From Amborella trichopoda (Eukaryota; Streptophyta; Magnoliopsida; Amborellales; Amborellaceae), in contig NW_006499751.1 of the NCBI RefSeq assembly GCF_000471905.2, positions 2,422,042-2,486,041 of the forward strand: 64,000 nucleotides of DNA. The letters run 5' to 3'. Both the position numbers and the translations under genes were made by a program. The stretch's first letter is position 1. Every line of letters begins with the position of its first letter. The notes under the pieces were generated by a model, which made no database searches, was not told where the DNA came from, and was given only the letters and a program-made list of their open reading frames with translations. Shown here in pieces: positions 33,638-44,563 of this stretch.

Positions 33638-34767
33638 TGTAGACACTCGCTTTCAATCTAGCATTTTCTATGGTTTTCTTTGACCCTTAGGATCAAATTG
33701 GCCTAGTAAACCCAAAATTCATAGGTCACACAATTTACCCTGTTAGACGGAACCATTATGCCAGCCGAGAACCCAGCAGATACCTGTTTTGACCCAAAAC
33801 CCTAAAAACGCGTTTACAGAAAAAATCATTAAAAATAGTAAAAAAAATCCGTTTTTACCCAAAGTTTCTCTGAGAGATTCAAAAGAAGATGAGGAAAACA
33901 CCCAAATTGAAAAATAGCAATTTGGAGATGTTTTTGTTTGGGCAATACAGGGCGTGCCGCCCAAGCGACACGGGGCATGTCGCCCAAGTCATCCTGCAAT
34001 GCTCTATTTTACCAAAAAAATCATTAAAAATAGTAAAAAAATCCATTTTGACCAAAATATTTTCTTGTAGGTTAACAAGAGGCTAAGGAACACACCTAAA
34101 AAGAAAATTTTCAAATTGGACTAGTTTTGGATTGGGCGACATGGGGCGTGCCGCCAAGGCGACACTACTCGTGCAGCTCAGACTCGTTTTTCCCCAACTA
34201 CATTTTTATCATTTTTCCTGTTTTTAGGAATATCTTTTGGGTGGTTTGGCTGCGTGATTCTAGCCATGTCAGTCAAATCTAAATTTAAAAAAATTAAAGA
34301 TTGGTTTGACTAAGGGATTTATTGGTTACGGGACAACTCTACCTCAACAAATCCCTCATTCAGATGAACTCACTTTGGGTGATCATAAAAGGATGAAAAA
34401 CGAGAGGGAAAAAAAAAAAGAAGAGGATGAGACTTTTGACGAACTTTAGGTTGGAAGAGAAACCCTAGGAGAGTAGAGAGACCTTCCCTGAGAAAACTCT
34501 AACCCTTATCTTAAGCTTGAGTAAAGCTAGATCTCTAGGGCACAACAACCATAGTTATAGAACCATCTCCAGGGCACAACCACCCTGAACATCATAGATC
34601 TGCTGGACAACATCCAGATCAGAGAGGAAAGAGGACGTTGTTGCTGATACGATCGAGCCCTTGAAGGCTCTGTAATCCCGAGCCATCCGGCCCAGTTTGG
34701 TATCATTTTCTTCCTTTGTTTTACTGTTTTAATTTTATTTTGATCTTATTTTGATTAGTTTTCTTAA
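33638..34767 (+). repeat. 3' LTR of element E, truncated
   Basis: Aligns throughout with 22687-23800. The match ends at about 34767 in a TTTTCTTAAAAA tract; the 5' LTR continues for about 210 bp more before its primer site. The next base starts an integrase fragment on the other strand. The truncation removes E's right terminus. Confidence 0.85.
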
Positions 34768-35151
34768 AAAGCCCCGAAACTTTCATAAGAGGGACAACCT
34801 TGGCCCATTTAGAGAAGTAATCTATATCAGTAAGTATAAATACGTGCCCTAACGAAGAAGTCGGGTCAATGGCGCCAATGATGTCCATGCCCCATTGAGA
34901 AAAAGGCTAAGATGCCATTGTCGGGTGAAGAGGTTCAGGAGCTTGGTGAATGAAACTTGAATGAATCTAACATACTAGATAGCTCTTTGCAAACATAAGA
35001 CAATCAGCATTCATAGTAGGCCAATAATAACCTATCCTGATGATCATGCTATACAGCTTCGGACCAGATTGATGCATCACACAGACTCCAACTTGAACTT
35101 CTTTGAGCACGTGGCTTACTTCTTTGTGATCTATGCATCTGAGCATCATAT
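34768..35151 (-). pseudogene. Tat-like integrase fragment (zinc-binding region and start of catalytic core)
   Basis: Minus strand, right to left: MMLRCIDHKEVSHVLKEV (about 35145-35095), then IRIGYYWPTMNADCLMF, the usual HHCC zinc-binding region. A conserved His and one Cys appear replaced (KEVQVGVC for KEVHEGVC; SYLVCQ for a CxxC ending). The catalytic core follows with FSQWGMDIIGAIDP (first catalytic Asp, about 34885) and FILTDIDYFSKWAK (about 34845-34805). The fragment ends about 35 codons after the first Asp, so the other acidic residues are absent. On the right it is joined exactly to an LTR terminus (TGGTTAGG at 35152). Confidence 0.85.
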
Positions 35152-35956
35152 TGGTTAGGTACCTCAATCTCGCCCTTTGGGTCGGGATGACCTGGTGGCA
35201 TGGTTCCGGGTTCGAGATGGACCCGAAACTTGAGATCGCTCTCTCGGGAACCGCATAAAGGAGATGCAGGCAGGAATACCAACAGGTGAGAGAGGAATTT
35301 GGTCATGAGGCAAGACTCACCTCACATGGGTCCGCACACTCGGGCTGCTCGTGTAGGCGCCCTCTTAGATCACGTGGAATGTCCCCTTGACCTGTGGCCG
35401 GAGCGGAATCGCCTCCCTTGACCTGTTTCTTCTTTCCTTCAACCAAACACACACATTAAAATACAGACAAGTGGGTCAAAAGACCCCACCTTATCTTTGG
35501 ATGAATGCACACAAGCGTGTACATTCAAAGAGGAGAATGAGGGAATGGTGCCATTGCGTCCATGTCAATTGGACAGCCTTCCGACGTCTTCTTAAGCAGG
35601 GACCGACAACATCATTTGCTTGGTAGAAGAATAAGGGAAAGGGGGGAAATGGAGAAACGAAGCCTGGTTTGGCTTTCACCTAGCTCTTCAAAGATAAAGA
35701 AAAATGTTTGAAAGGAAGAAGAAAAGGAATAAGAAAGAGGCTGAGAGTTAGCTTGGCTCTCGCTAAACCTTCCAAAGGGGGAGAAGAGATGAAGAGAAGT
35801 GGGAACATAAACACAAGAGGGTGAAGGCTAGCTTGACTCTCGCTAAACCTGGTAAAGGGGGAGAAGAGACAAAAAGAACATAGAAAAGAAAGAAAAGAGG
35901 GTGAAGGCTAGCTTGACTCTTGCTAAACCTTCCAAAAGGGGAGAAGAGACGATATT
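35152..35956 (-). repeat. Tat-like LTR fragment G (U5 end with 80-bp repeats)
   Basis: Begins with TGGTTAGGTACC, the complement of the family LTR end, and is homologous to 22093-22620. From 35640 onward an 80-bp unit repeats about three times; GCTAGCTTGACTCTCGCTAA-type cores start at about 35747, 35827 and 35907, separated by GGGGGAGAAGAGAC purine tracts. The fragment ends where LTR B starts in the opposite orientation. Confidence 0.8.
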
Positions 35957-35976
35957 GTACGTCATTTTTGACGTAC
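35957..35976. promoter_or_regulatory. Perfect palindrome with two TGACG motifs at a head-to-head LTR junction
   Basis: Arms GTACGTCA (35957-35964) and TGACGTAC (35969-35976) flank a TTTT loop. TGACG/ACGTCA is the core bound by TGA-type bZIP factors in plants. The palindrome sits between minus-strand LTR G and plus-strand LTR B, two bases before the B start. Regulatory function is inferred. Confidence 0.5.
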
Positions 35977-37369
35977 TTGTTTAAAGAAATTTTTTAGCAC
36001 CTTGGTTCCTCGATACAGAATTAAAAGAGGAATTAGGTCAATAAAGTATGACATATAGTGGAATTTTTGACAATCTCAGAATTTCCCCAAAACGGGTAAG
36101 AATCTTCCTAAAAAGTCCAAAAGACTAGCTACCAAGTTTCGTCACAATCCGACATGTTTAAGGCAATGCAGACAAAGAAACAATTTCGAAAAAATCCACT
36201 TCTAGCACCCTAAAACAGACCCCGTAACTAAAACTATATTTTCGGTGTGTCAAGCAGATGTGGAACCACCACCATTGGATCCAGCATGGTCGCAAACCCA
36301 TATAGGTTAAGTTTCGACTTAATCAGACACTCCAAGACAAAGTTATGGGTAAAAGACCAAAAAGGGGTAGTCGATCACTATTCCCGTACGCCTTCCTTGC
36401 ACCAAATGACCATTAAAAGTGATTGTTTTTACAGTCTCAGACGATGACTTTCGAGAGACATATCTAACTTGTCCCGAGTCGGATCTTGCTCAAATTTTGT
36501 GAGTATATTCGTCTTGTCAAGACGAGTGTTTTGATATGTGGTACGCCCCATGACGATGCCCGAGCAGGGAGAAAAGCTAGATAAATTTTCCGATCCGTGA
36601 AGAAAGTTGCAAGAAAATCAATAGCGACATGCCTCGTTCGCGGGGCCAAATCCTTGTGCTGGCACATTGGATTGCCATGAGACCAATTCCATCGCGTGCA
36701 TAAGGTCTAGGGCTATCTCTGGTCTGAACTCCATATATGATGAACGGTCAGATTTTGCACAGAAAATCATCGAAGTGACCGTAAATTCTAACGCCGGAAT
36801 TCCAAACTCCAACCAAAACTCCAAAGTTAAAAATCTTCATTCGGGCACGAAATTGAGCTACGTTTGTTGCCATGCGGACGTGACGGAATTTTCAGTGTAA
36901 TACAATGGATAAATCACGAAAAAATATTAAAGAAAAAGCACATTATCGATCCGAAGTATTCAAGATTCATCCAAATTTCAAGTCGCACGATCATGGCTTA
37001 AAAACACGATCTGATGCTCAAAGTTGGTATCAAATTGATCGCCATGCCGAGCCCTACAAGAAAACAATCATGTTTTTGATAACGGGCATCAAAGCAACCC
37101 CGGATCATCCACGGAAGATCATGCACGTTCTAGGGCAGTAACAAGGACTGTTTTGGAATTCCAATGTTTTGTTAGGCAGGGGAAAAACAGTCATTTTGCA
37201 CCAATTTTTAGAATTTATTTTAATTCAATTGAATTGAACTTATCATCAATTGAGATAGTTTTTGGGCATCCACCCATGTTTGGGCTCAATTCTGTAAATA
37301 CATACTAAATCTAATTGTAAAAGGTTCTTGGCTGGCTTCCTTGGATTCTCCTCAGACTTTCAATTGATA

Positions 37370-37375
37370 AATAAA
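37370..37375 (+). promoter_or_regulatory. Candidate poly(A) signal of LTR B
   Basis: AATAAA in the same aligned place as 48824-48829 (C) and the complement at 59889-59894 (D), directly before the hairpin-rich U5. Confidence 0.6.
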
Positions 37376-37649
37376 GTTTGTTCTTTTACTATGAGTTCGA
37401 GGGTGCGTCTTGGCGGGGGGGGGGGGGGGGGGGGGTAGAGGAGAAGGAGGGAAGAAAAGGGCTGATATCCCTTGATAGGGTAATTTTCTCTCTCCTCCTC
37501 TCGTCTCTCTCCATCTCTCTCGTCTCTATTTTCTTCTCTTCTCCTTTTTTTATGTTTTTTTCTCTCTTATTTCTTCCCTCTTTTCTTTCTTCTTCTTTTC
37601 TCGGCTTGTCTCTCTTCTTCTCTGTGAACACACACGACTATGGCAGAGC

Positions 37650-38290
37650 CGTGCATGTCATCTTTTTCCCTCTTTTTCTTTAACCCATACGGTGATGGCA
37701 ACGATGTGTGTCCCATTCTATCTCTTTCTTCTTCTTCTTGATGTTTCTCTCTGACTGAAAGTGCATGGCGATGGTAGCACCATGCATGAACCTCTCTCTC
37801 TATTTTATTTCCTCTATCTCACACACACAGCGATGACAATGCCATGTGTGTCTTCTTCTCTCTCTTTATCTTTTTCCTCTTCTCCTTCTTTCTTTATTAT
37901 CTCTTTGCTCTATCTTTCTCTCTATCTAAATATGCATGGTGATGACAACGTCGTGCACGAATCTCTTTCCCTTCTTTCTTGTCTCTGCTCTTTCTCTCTG
38001 TCTCTCTCTGTCTGAATGTGCACAATGATGGCAGCGCCGTCCACAAATATCTTTCTCTACTTTCTTCTCTCTGCTTTTTCTCTCTATCTCTCTTTGTCTG
38101 AATATGCATGACGATGGTAATGCCGTGCACAAATCTCTTTCTCTACTTTCTTCTTCTTGCCCTGTCTTTCTCTCCGTCTCTCTCTGTTTAAACATGCACG
38201 ACGATTGCCACGCCGTGCATGAATCTCTCTTTCTATTTTCTTCTATCTCTGAAACCCACGGCGGTGGCAGTGCCGTGTGTTTTTTTCTCT
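37650..38290. repeat. U5 hairpin array 1 of LTR B
   Basis: About seven units of irregular length (roughly 75-110 bp). Each holds a short inverted repeat such as GCATGGCG-ATGGT-AGCACCATGC (37763 onward) or ACGGCGGTGGCAGTGCCGTG (38260 onward), embedded in CTCTTTCT-type pyrimidine tract. Frames across it are repeat artefacts. Confidence 0.7.
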
Positions 38291-38464
38291 CCTCTTTCCT
38301 TATTCTTCTTCTCTCCTTCCTAATCTATTTCTCTCTCTTTCCTTCTTTCTCCTCCAGCTCTTTCCCAATTTCTCTCCTCACTTTCCTTCACCTTCTCTTT
38401 TTTCCTTTCTTCTCTCTCTACTTTCCTTTCCGCTTCATCTTTCCTAAAATCCTCTTTCCTTTGT

Positions 38465-39000
38465 CATGGACGGCGGAAGTCCATCGTCGTCCATGCTCTT
38501 TCTCTCTCCTCTTTCCTCTATCATGGATGGCGGAAGTCCATCACCATCTATATTCCTTTTCTCTCATCCTATCTTCATCATGGACGATGAAAGTCTATCG
38601 CCGTCCATGTTCTTTCTTTCTCCTCTTTCATCTGTCATGGAAGACGGAAGTCCATCACTTGTTCCTTCTCTCTCATCCTCTCTCCATCACGGCCGACGAA
38701 AGTCCATCACCATTCATGTTCTTTCTCTCTCCTCTTTCCTCTATCATGGACAGTGGAAGTCCGTCGCCGTCCATGTTCCTTCTCTTTTATCCTCTCTCCA
38801 TCATGGATGACCGAAGTCCATCACCGTCTATGCTCTTTCTCTCTCCTATTTCCTCTGTCATGGACGGTGGAAGTCCATTGTCATCCATGTTCCTTCTCTC
38901 TCATCCTCTCTCCATCATGGATTGTGGAAGTCCATCGTCATTCACGCTCTTTCTCTCTCCCCCTTTCTATCATTCTCTCTATCATAGACAGCGAAAGTTG
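38465..39000. repeat. U5 hairpin array 2 of LTR B (57-bp units, about 10 copies)
   Basis: Each unit has a near-palindrome followed by CTCTTTCTCTCTCCTCTTTC. In the first unit CATGGACG (38465-38472) pairs with CGTCCATG (38488-38495). Other units keep CATGGA...TCCATG with changes on either arm. The 388-aa frame 38104-39270 is produced by this array. Confidence 0.85.
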
Positions 39001-39924
39001 ATCGTCACCCCTGTTCTTTCTCTCTTTTCTTTTCTCTCTTCTCTTCTCTCTCCTTTCTCTCTCTTCCCCTCTCTCTCCTTTCCCTCTCTTCTTTTCTCTT
39101 CTCTATTTTATTCTTCCCTGCTTTTTCTTATCTTTCCTTCTCTTCTCTCCTATTTCTCCCTTCTTCTCTTTCTCTTTCTCTTTCTACTTTTCTTATCCCT
39201 TATCTCCCTCTTTCATCTTCTTCTTCTTCTCTCATTTGACCAAGGGACAAGTCTAGCACTCTCACAATAGTCTCATTGTCGAGAAGTACTATCGTCGTGC
39301 TGGTCTAAGTTACTTTGCCCATCTTGATGCCATGTCGAACTAGCCATTGTGCCAGGTTGATCGGTGTTGGTGTTTTGTCGTCGAGTAGTACTACTGCTGT
39401 GCCGGTCTGTGTTACCGTGCCCATCTTGCTACCATGTCAGATCAATCATCATGCCAATCTAGCCACTGTGCTAGGCACCCGATCAATGTCTCTTTCTTTT
39501 CTTCTTCTTCTCTCTTCTTCCTCTTCCAAACCTCATCTCATCATCTCTTCTCGTTTCTCCTTCAAGTGTGCAAGCCTTGTGTACATTCCCCCAAAGACAT
39601 GGTGGGGTCTTTCGACCCACTTGTCTTGTAAAATTAACCATGTGTGTGTGATTACAGAAACAAGAGAATATAGGCCAAGGGAGGCTGGACCAGTTGTAAA
39701 ACTAGGAGGTTTTCTTCGTGATTTAAGAGGGTGCCCACATGAGCCAGCCCGAGTAAGTCCCGAACCCACCTTAAATTCCTCTCTCATCGATTGGTATACC
39801 TGCCCTTACTCCTGAGAGAGGTTCCTGAGAGAGCGATCTCAAAGTCTTGGGTTCCGTCAAAACCTAAGACGTGTGCCACCAGGTCATCCAAACCCAGAGG
39901 GTGAGATCGAAGCACCTTACCAGC

Positions 39925-39944
39925 TAGGCGACTCCACTGAAGAA
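39925..39944 (+). other. Primer binding site region of element B
   Basis: TAGGCGACTCCACTGAAGAA two bases after the LTR end, a diverged copy of TTGGCGACTCCACTTGGGAC at 57364-57383. Confidence 0.65.
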
Positions 39945-40056
39945 TTACTACCCCTTCGTCGGATCGTCCTTTTTTAGCTAATTTCTCCTTTGTTTTTCTA
40001 TTTTCACACACCACATGGCATCTAGGTTCTCTAACTTGTTTATTCGAATCAGGGAT
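39945..40056 (+). other. Element B leader, left of solo LTR I
   Basis: Starts TTACTACCCCTTCGTCGGATCG as in H at 57384-57405. It ends at the GGGAT target sequence (40052-40056); the leader resumes at 43336. Confidence 0.75.
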
Positions 40057-43000
40057 TGTCACAACCCCGTTCCTTGACCCTTGTCGGAGGGCAACTGAGC
40101 ATGGGATTTCGAGTGGAGGTCGCGAATGTCACTCAGGAAGGAGTGGCCTAACGCAAGAAAACACAGAACCGAGAGCAAACCACAAAAGAAACTAAAATAA
40201 TCCAACAATAATCAATCTAAAAGGAACAACCAATTCATTTCTTCTCAAATCAAAGTCCTTACAAGTTCGTTAAGGCACTACTGGCCAAAAATACATGAAA
40301 TGAGTAATACATCATATCACCGAAATCACCAAAACATACTGCGAATGTCTTGGAAGGCGTGTTCTCAAAATTCTTAACCTCAGGGTTCAGGCCCTCAATA
40401 TACCACGCACCTTGAGCACAACTACTACCACCCTTCACGCTACATTTATGAAATTAAGATGGAATGAGCTAAAAGCCAGTAAGCAGATCACTACCCTTGT
40501 ATTACTGACTGTCAGTATATACACATTAATATGTTCGTAATTTATCAGAAATCATATTTTTTGTCTTACAGAGTAAGGTCACATATTAGAGTACACATGA
40601 AGGCCATATAAAAGAATCAAAATCAGTTAACGAATAATTACTTGCATATCATAATTACAATCAGATAATCTTACAGAATAAAAATTTAGACAAGAAGAAC
40701 ATAGTGCTTAACCCATGAAGTAAAAGCTACAATAATCAGGCTAAGCCAATCCTGAGCTTGGAACTTCTACCCTCATTCAAGAGGGAAGACAATGACAAGT
40801 AAAGACCCTACTTTGTAATATAGGCTGAGGCCTTACAAGACACTGGCCTCTTACTCTCTCACCACTAGAGGACGTTATACAACCAAAGGGGTCCCGATGG
40901 ATAGTGCCTTGAAATATTGGGGGGTGCAGCCCTCTTAAGTATAATCAGAGCCGAGCTCCCTTCCTATCATCCGGAGTTAGGGAAGGATCATGTGGCAAGT
41001 CCATGCTCACACTTACATAGTCTGATAGAATATCACATATATATCATTGTGCGGCAAGTCCATACCCACACATACAAAATCAAAGGGCTCACTACCAATG
41101 GAGGATCCATTGTGTAGCGATCAAAATCAGAGTCCATATAACATAATCAAAGCTCATATAATAGAATCAGAGCTCCTATAACATAATCAAAGTTCATATG
41201 ATAGAATAGAAGTTCATATAACAGAATCAGAGTTCATATAATAGAATCAAAGTTCATATGACAAATCAGAGCTCCTATAATAGAATCAGAGTTCATATGG
41301 GAGAATCAGAGTTCATATAATAGAATTAGAGTTCATATAACAGAATCAGAGTTCATATAACAAAATTAGAGCTCTTATAACAGAATCAGAGTTCATATTA
41401 CAGAATCAGAGTTCATATAACATAATCAAAGTTCATATAACATAATCAAAGTTTATATAACAAAATCAAAGCTCTTATAACAGAATCAGAGTTCATATGG
41501 CAGAATCAAAGTTCATATAACAGAATCGAAGTTCATATAACAGAATCAAAGTTTATAACAAACTCAGAGCTCTTATAACATAATCAGAGTTCATATAACA
41601 GAATCAGAGTTCATATAACAAAATTAGAGTTCATATAACACAATCAAAGCTCTTATAACAGATTCAGAGCTCATATGACAAAATCAGAGTTCATATAACA
41701 GAATCAGAGTTCATATAACAGAATCAGAGTTCATATAACAGAATCAGAGTTCATATAACAGAATCAGAGTTCATATAATAGAATCAAAGTTCATATGACA
41801 AAATCAGAGTTCATATGACAGAATCAGAGTTCATATAATAGAATCAAAGTTCATATGACAAAATCAGAGTTCATATGATAGAATCAGAGTTCATAAAACA
41901 GAATCAGAGTTCATATAACAATATCCGAGCTCTTGTAACATAATCAGAGTTCATATGAAGAATAAGAGTTTGTATAACAGAATCAGAGTTCATATAACAG
42001 AATCAGAGCATCGATGTCACGCTTTCTAAAAATTCAGGCAGTGACATCCAAGTCAAAACAAGGCTATAGCTTTCAGTTCATTCGGAATTTGAAGATAGTT
42101 CCAAAATTAATTTTATGTTAGACACATCTATATTTCAATTAGGGTGGTTTGAGTGCAATTGGACCTTATTTGACCCCTCAAAAGAACCTAAGAGTGGAGA
42201 CACTTAGTCATAAATCTTTGGTGTAGTGAAGATATGACATGTCCTTGAAATTTTGCTCACATTTCAAAATCAAGAAGGAACATCGAAAAATTCCCAATAT
42301 AGGAATTAAAGAGGACTCATGATTGGTTCCAATGGCGAGGGTCGGTCAAATTCAGTGACATCAGAGGCATTAAATCTGTGCTTTTGCTAAAACTGTCCAC
42401 AGCGACATACCTTCATAAAACAAAGCGTAACTTTCAATTTAAAGAGTGTTTCAAAATATTTTCTCTTGTAACTTTTCACTCATTCAAAGATCTTTCAAAT
42501 GGATGTAGTTTGGCCAAAAATGGATGTCGTTCGGTTAGTTAAAATCAATAAACACATTGGTATTAATGACAAGTCCAGGAAAACAGTCCACAGTGGAATA
42601 CCCTATCATTTGAAGCACAACTTTATTTTTGTAAATAATTTAAATAGTAGGAAAAACCAAACATTTTACTAGGCTCGTGTATCTTTCCAACGGTGGTAGT
42701 TTGAGGTAAATCGGACTCCATTTGGGTTGGCTGGCAAAGTGTCACTAAGGAGGCTCAAAATCTGGACAAGTGGCACTCACATCAGCATGCATTAAACAAG
42801 TGTCACCTCCAACTCATGCATGTCAGAGACACAGTCGGCTCTGGCCCTCTACATAGCCGGCTTGGGTTCACTACCTCAGCCAGCGCTGCACTTCCCAATC
42901 AGCTCTAGGCAATCAGTGCTGAGCAATAGGCGTTGGGCTCTTCCTCTTCACATCTAGTGCTGCACACAATCCAACAGGCGCTGTCACTTCTCCTCTTCAT

Positions 43001-43335
43001 AGTCAGTGCTGTTCACATCCAACCGGCACTGGGCAACTCAACCGGCGCTGGCCTCCTTCTCCAGCACAACCGACAATGAGCAACTCAACTGGCACTGGCC
43101 AACTCAATTGGAACTGGGCAACTCAATCTGCACTTGGCAACTCAACCAGTGCTGGCCTCTTCACTCCTACCCAACCGGCACTGCACAATCCAGCCGGCAT
43201 TGCATAATCCAACCGGCGCTAGCCTCTCACTCCTACCCAACTGGTGCTGCACAATCCAACCGGCGCTGGCCATAACTTCTTCCTCCTTGAGCCGCCATGC
43301 ATTCTAACTGGCCAGGAAGAGTTTGGGTCGTCACA
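40057..43335 (-). mobile_element. Solo LTR I, relative of LTR K, with GGGAT target duplication
   Basis: Begins TGTCACAACCCC and ends GGTCGTCACA, 3279 bp, with GGGAT on both sides (40052-40056 and 43336-43340). It shares with LTR K the CTTGTCGGAGGGCAA tract, the AATGAGCT-AA-CCAGTAA block near 40465 and the AAGGGGAGACAATGACAA-like block near 40780, giving a minus orientation. Internal repeats: a 20-bp unit AATCAGAGTTCATATAACAG about 44 times (41110-42005), and CCGGCGCTGG-rich repeats (42860-43280). No internal coding region is present, so LTR-LTR recombination removed the rest. Confidence 0.93.
41110..42005. repeat. 20-bp tandem array in solo LTR I
   Basis: About 44 monomers of AATCAGAGTTCATATAACAG with small variants (AAAGTTC, GCTCTTAT, ATATGACA). 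No open frame of note. Confidence 0.93.
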
Positions 43336-43340
43336 GGGAT

Positions 43341-44563
43341 TTTCTGATCCCTACATTCGTGAGCTTCCCCAGGGAACAAGTTCTTCGAACTTTGTTCCCA
43401 ACTTTTCTTTTGAGCAAAGACTCAGTGTCTAACTCCTAGGTCTTAACCTAGATATGCGTGAGGAGGTGCTTAAAGGTCCCTAACTCCCCATCTTCTTTCC
43501 CTGGTGGAACCTCCAGCAAGGCACCCTGCATGGGTAGCATGTCTGCTACCACTCATAACATGCACCTTGAAACCGACAAGTCCATTGTCAGTCACATTGC
43601 CAAGGTATACCGGAAGGCTGCTCAGTCCCTTTCTACAAAAGCCAAGAAAATTGCCATTGCTCTTGTGGGTCGCCATAAGGCCACCCCCCACATTCCTGCA
43701 CCACCACAGGTCTCTATGACTAGAGACTCAACACATTGAGGAGGAGACCCTGGGGCCTCCACCTCACGCACACACACTAAGGCTTGTGGGTCATCCACTC
43801 GAGTCACACCTTAGGGCAGCCCATGTGCTACCTCGAGTACGCATCTAGGATCAGGCCTCCTTGGGCCGAAACCGGTACGCATGCATATGCATCTCATCGC
43901 TCGGGGCAATGTCGTCACGGCGCCAACTCAAGCACACGGAAGACGACCTCTTCATCCTTCCTTTCAACACACTCTAGCGCACCCTGTAAGGGGTAGGCCC
44001 TCACCTACTCCTTTGCAGGCACCTGCTAGCAGTTCTTGGCCTCCTAAGGCCAGACCGCTCGTTTTTGCCCTAGTTGACGCCCAAGTCACTCGAAATGCTA
44101 CTTCAAGAGGCATACAAGCGCTACCTTCCCAGGCCACTTCTTGATCTCGACCCAGACAACATCAAGAACCAGTCTCCTCTTCTTTCACCCTTTCTCCTCT
44201 CGGCGAAAACCTCAAGACCTGGTACTTTAAGGTTTTCCCTAAGATTACCATCCTCAGCCATCCTCATCAGGACCGCTATACCTCTGGAGCTCACAAAGGA
44301 ACTCAAGGAAAAGGCTTGATGATTGATGATATTCTTGAACTTCCAAGGTAGCAGCCCAAGCTAGCCCCCGTCCAAGGTCCACATTCTCTGCCCCACCTTA
44401 TTGATACGACCCTCTCATACACTAAGAAGGCGGGTCAACCTCGACCCCAACTTAGTTTTGAAGAGAGGTCTATCACTGTCTCAAGCTCAAGATAGAGGAC
44501 TGTAGATTCTGATTAAGGAGCCGATCAGAAAAATCGAGGCAACCATCTCCAAGGGTCTCCTTC
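43341..44563 (+). pseudogene. Element B leader and gag N-terminal region
   Basis: 43341-43460 is leader (homologous to 57490-57600). Gag-like reading follows: TTHNMHLETDKSIVSHIAKV (about 43550-43607) and KKIAIALVGRHKATPHIP (43645-43698), present also in A and H. Beyond 43740 the frame shifts several times; 43740-44560 aligns only weakly with A 20700-21430. The start codon is uncertain; an ATG at 43454 precedes the conserved block. Confidence 0.7.

Larger units (their letters stand above)
22687..34767 (+). mobile_element. Element E: non-autonomous Tat-like LTR retrotransposon without RT or integrase
   Basis: Two LTRs in direct orientation (22687-24019 and 33638-34767), a primer site, leader with tandem repeats, gag, protease, pre-RT linker, then a 2.9-kb noncoding repeat region and a polypurine tract. 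RT, RNase H and integrase are absent, although the last pre-RT motif is present at about 30650-30715. The LTRs differ much more than those of K (very roughly one base in seven over the first 150 bases), so E is old. The 3' LTR lacks its last 200 or so bases; an integrase scrap follows, so the right target duplication is lost. Confidence 0.85.
35978..39922 (+). repeat. 5' LTR of element B (3.9 kb)
   Basis: Starts TGTTTAAAG and ends CACCTTACCA before the primer site. U3 (35978 to about 37280) is homologous to C, D and A. The AATAAA signal is at 37370-37375. A run of 21 G (37415-37435) follows, then a pyrimidine-rich U5 with two hairpin arrays (37650-38290 and 38465-39000), a CT-rich stretch, and the conserved U5 end (39580-39922). 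Confidence 0.85.

Noticed and set aside
38104..39270. 388-codon open frame on the plus strand
   Set aside because: It is made by the 57-bp hairpin array (57 is divisible by 3) plus CT-rich tracts giving F/L/S-rich peptide. It lies in LTR U5, lacks the conserved start, and is not open in the homologous LTRs.
42860..43280. Possible common origin of CCGGCGCTGG repeats in solo LTR I and the CCGGCGC hairpins of LTR C
   Set aside because: Only a short GC-rich core is shared; unit length, flanks and pairing differ, so chance similarity is the simpler reading.
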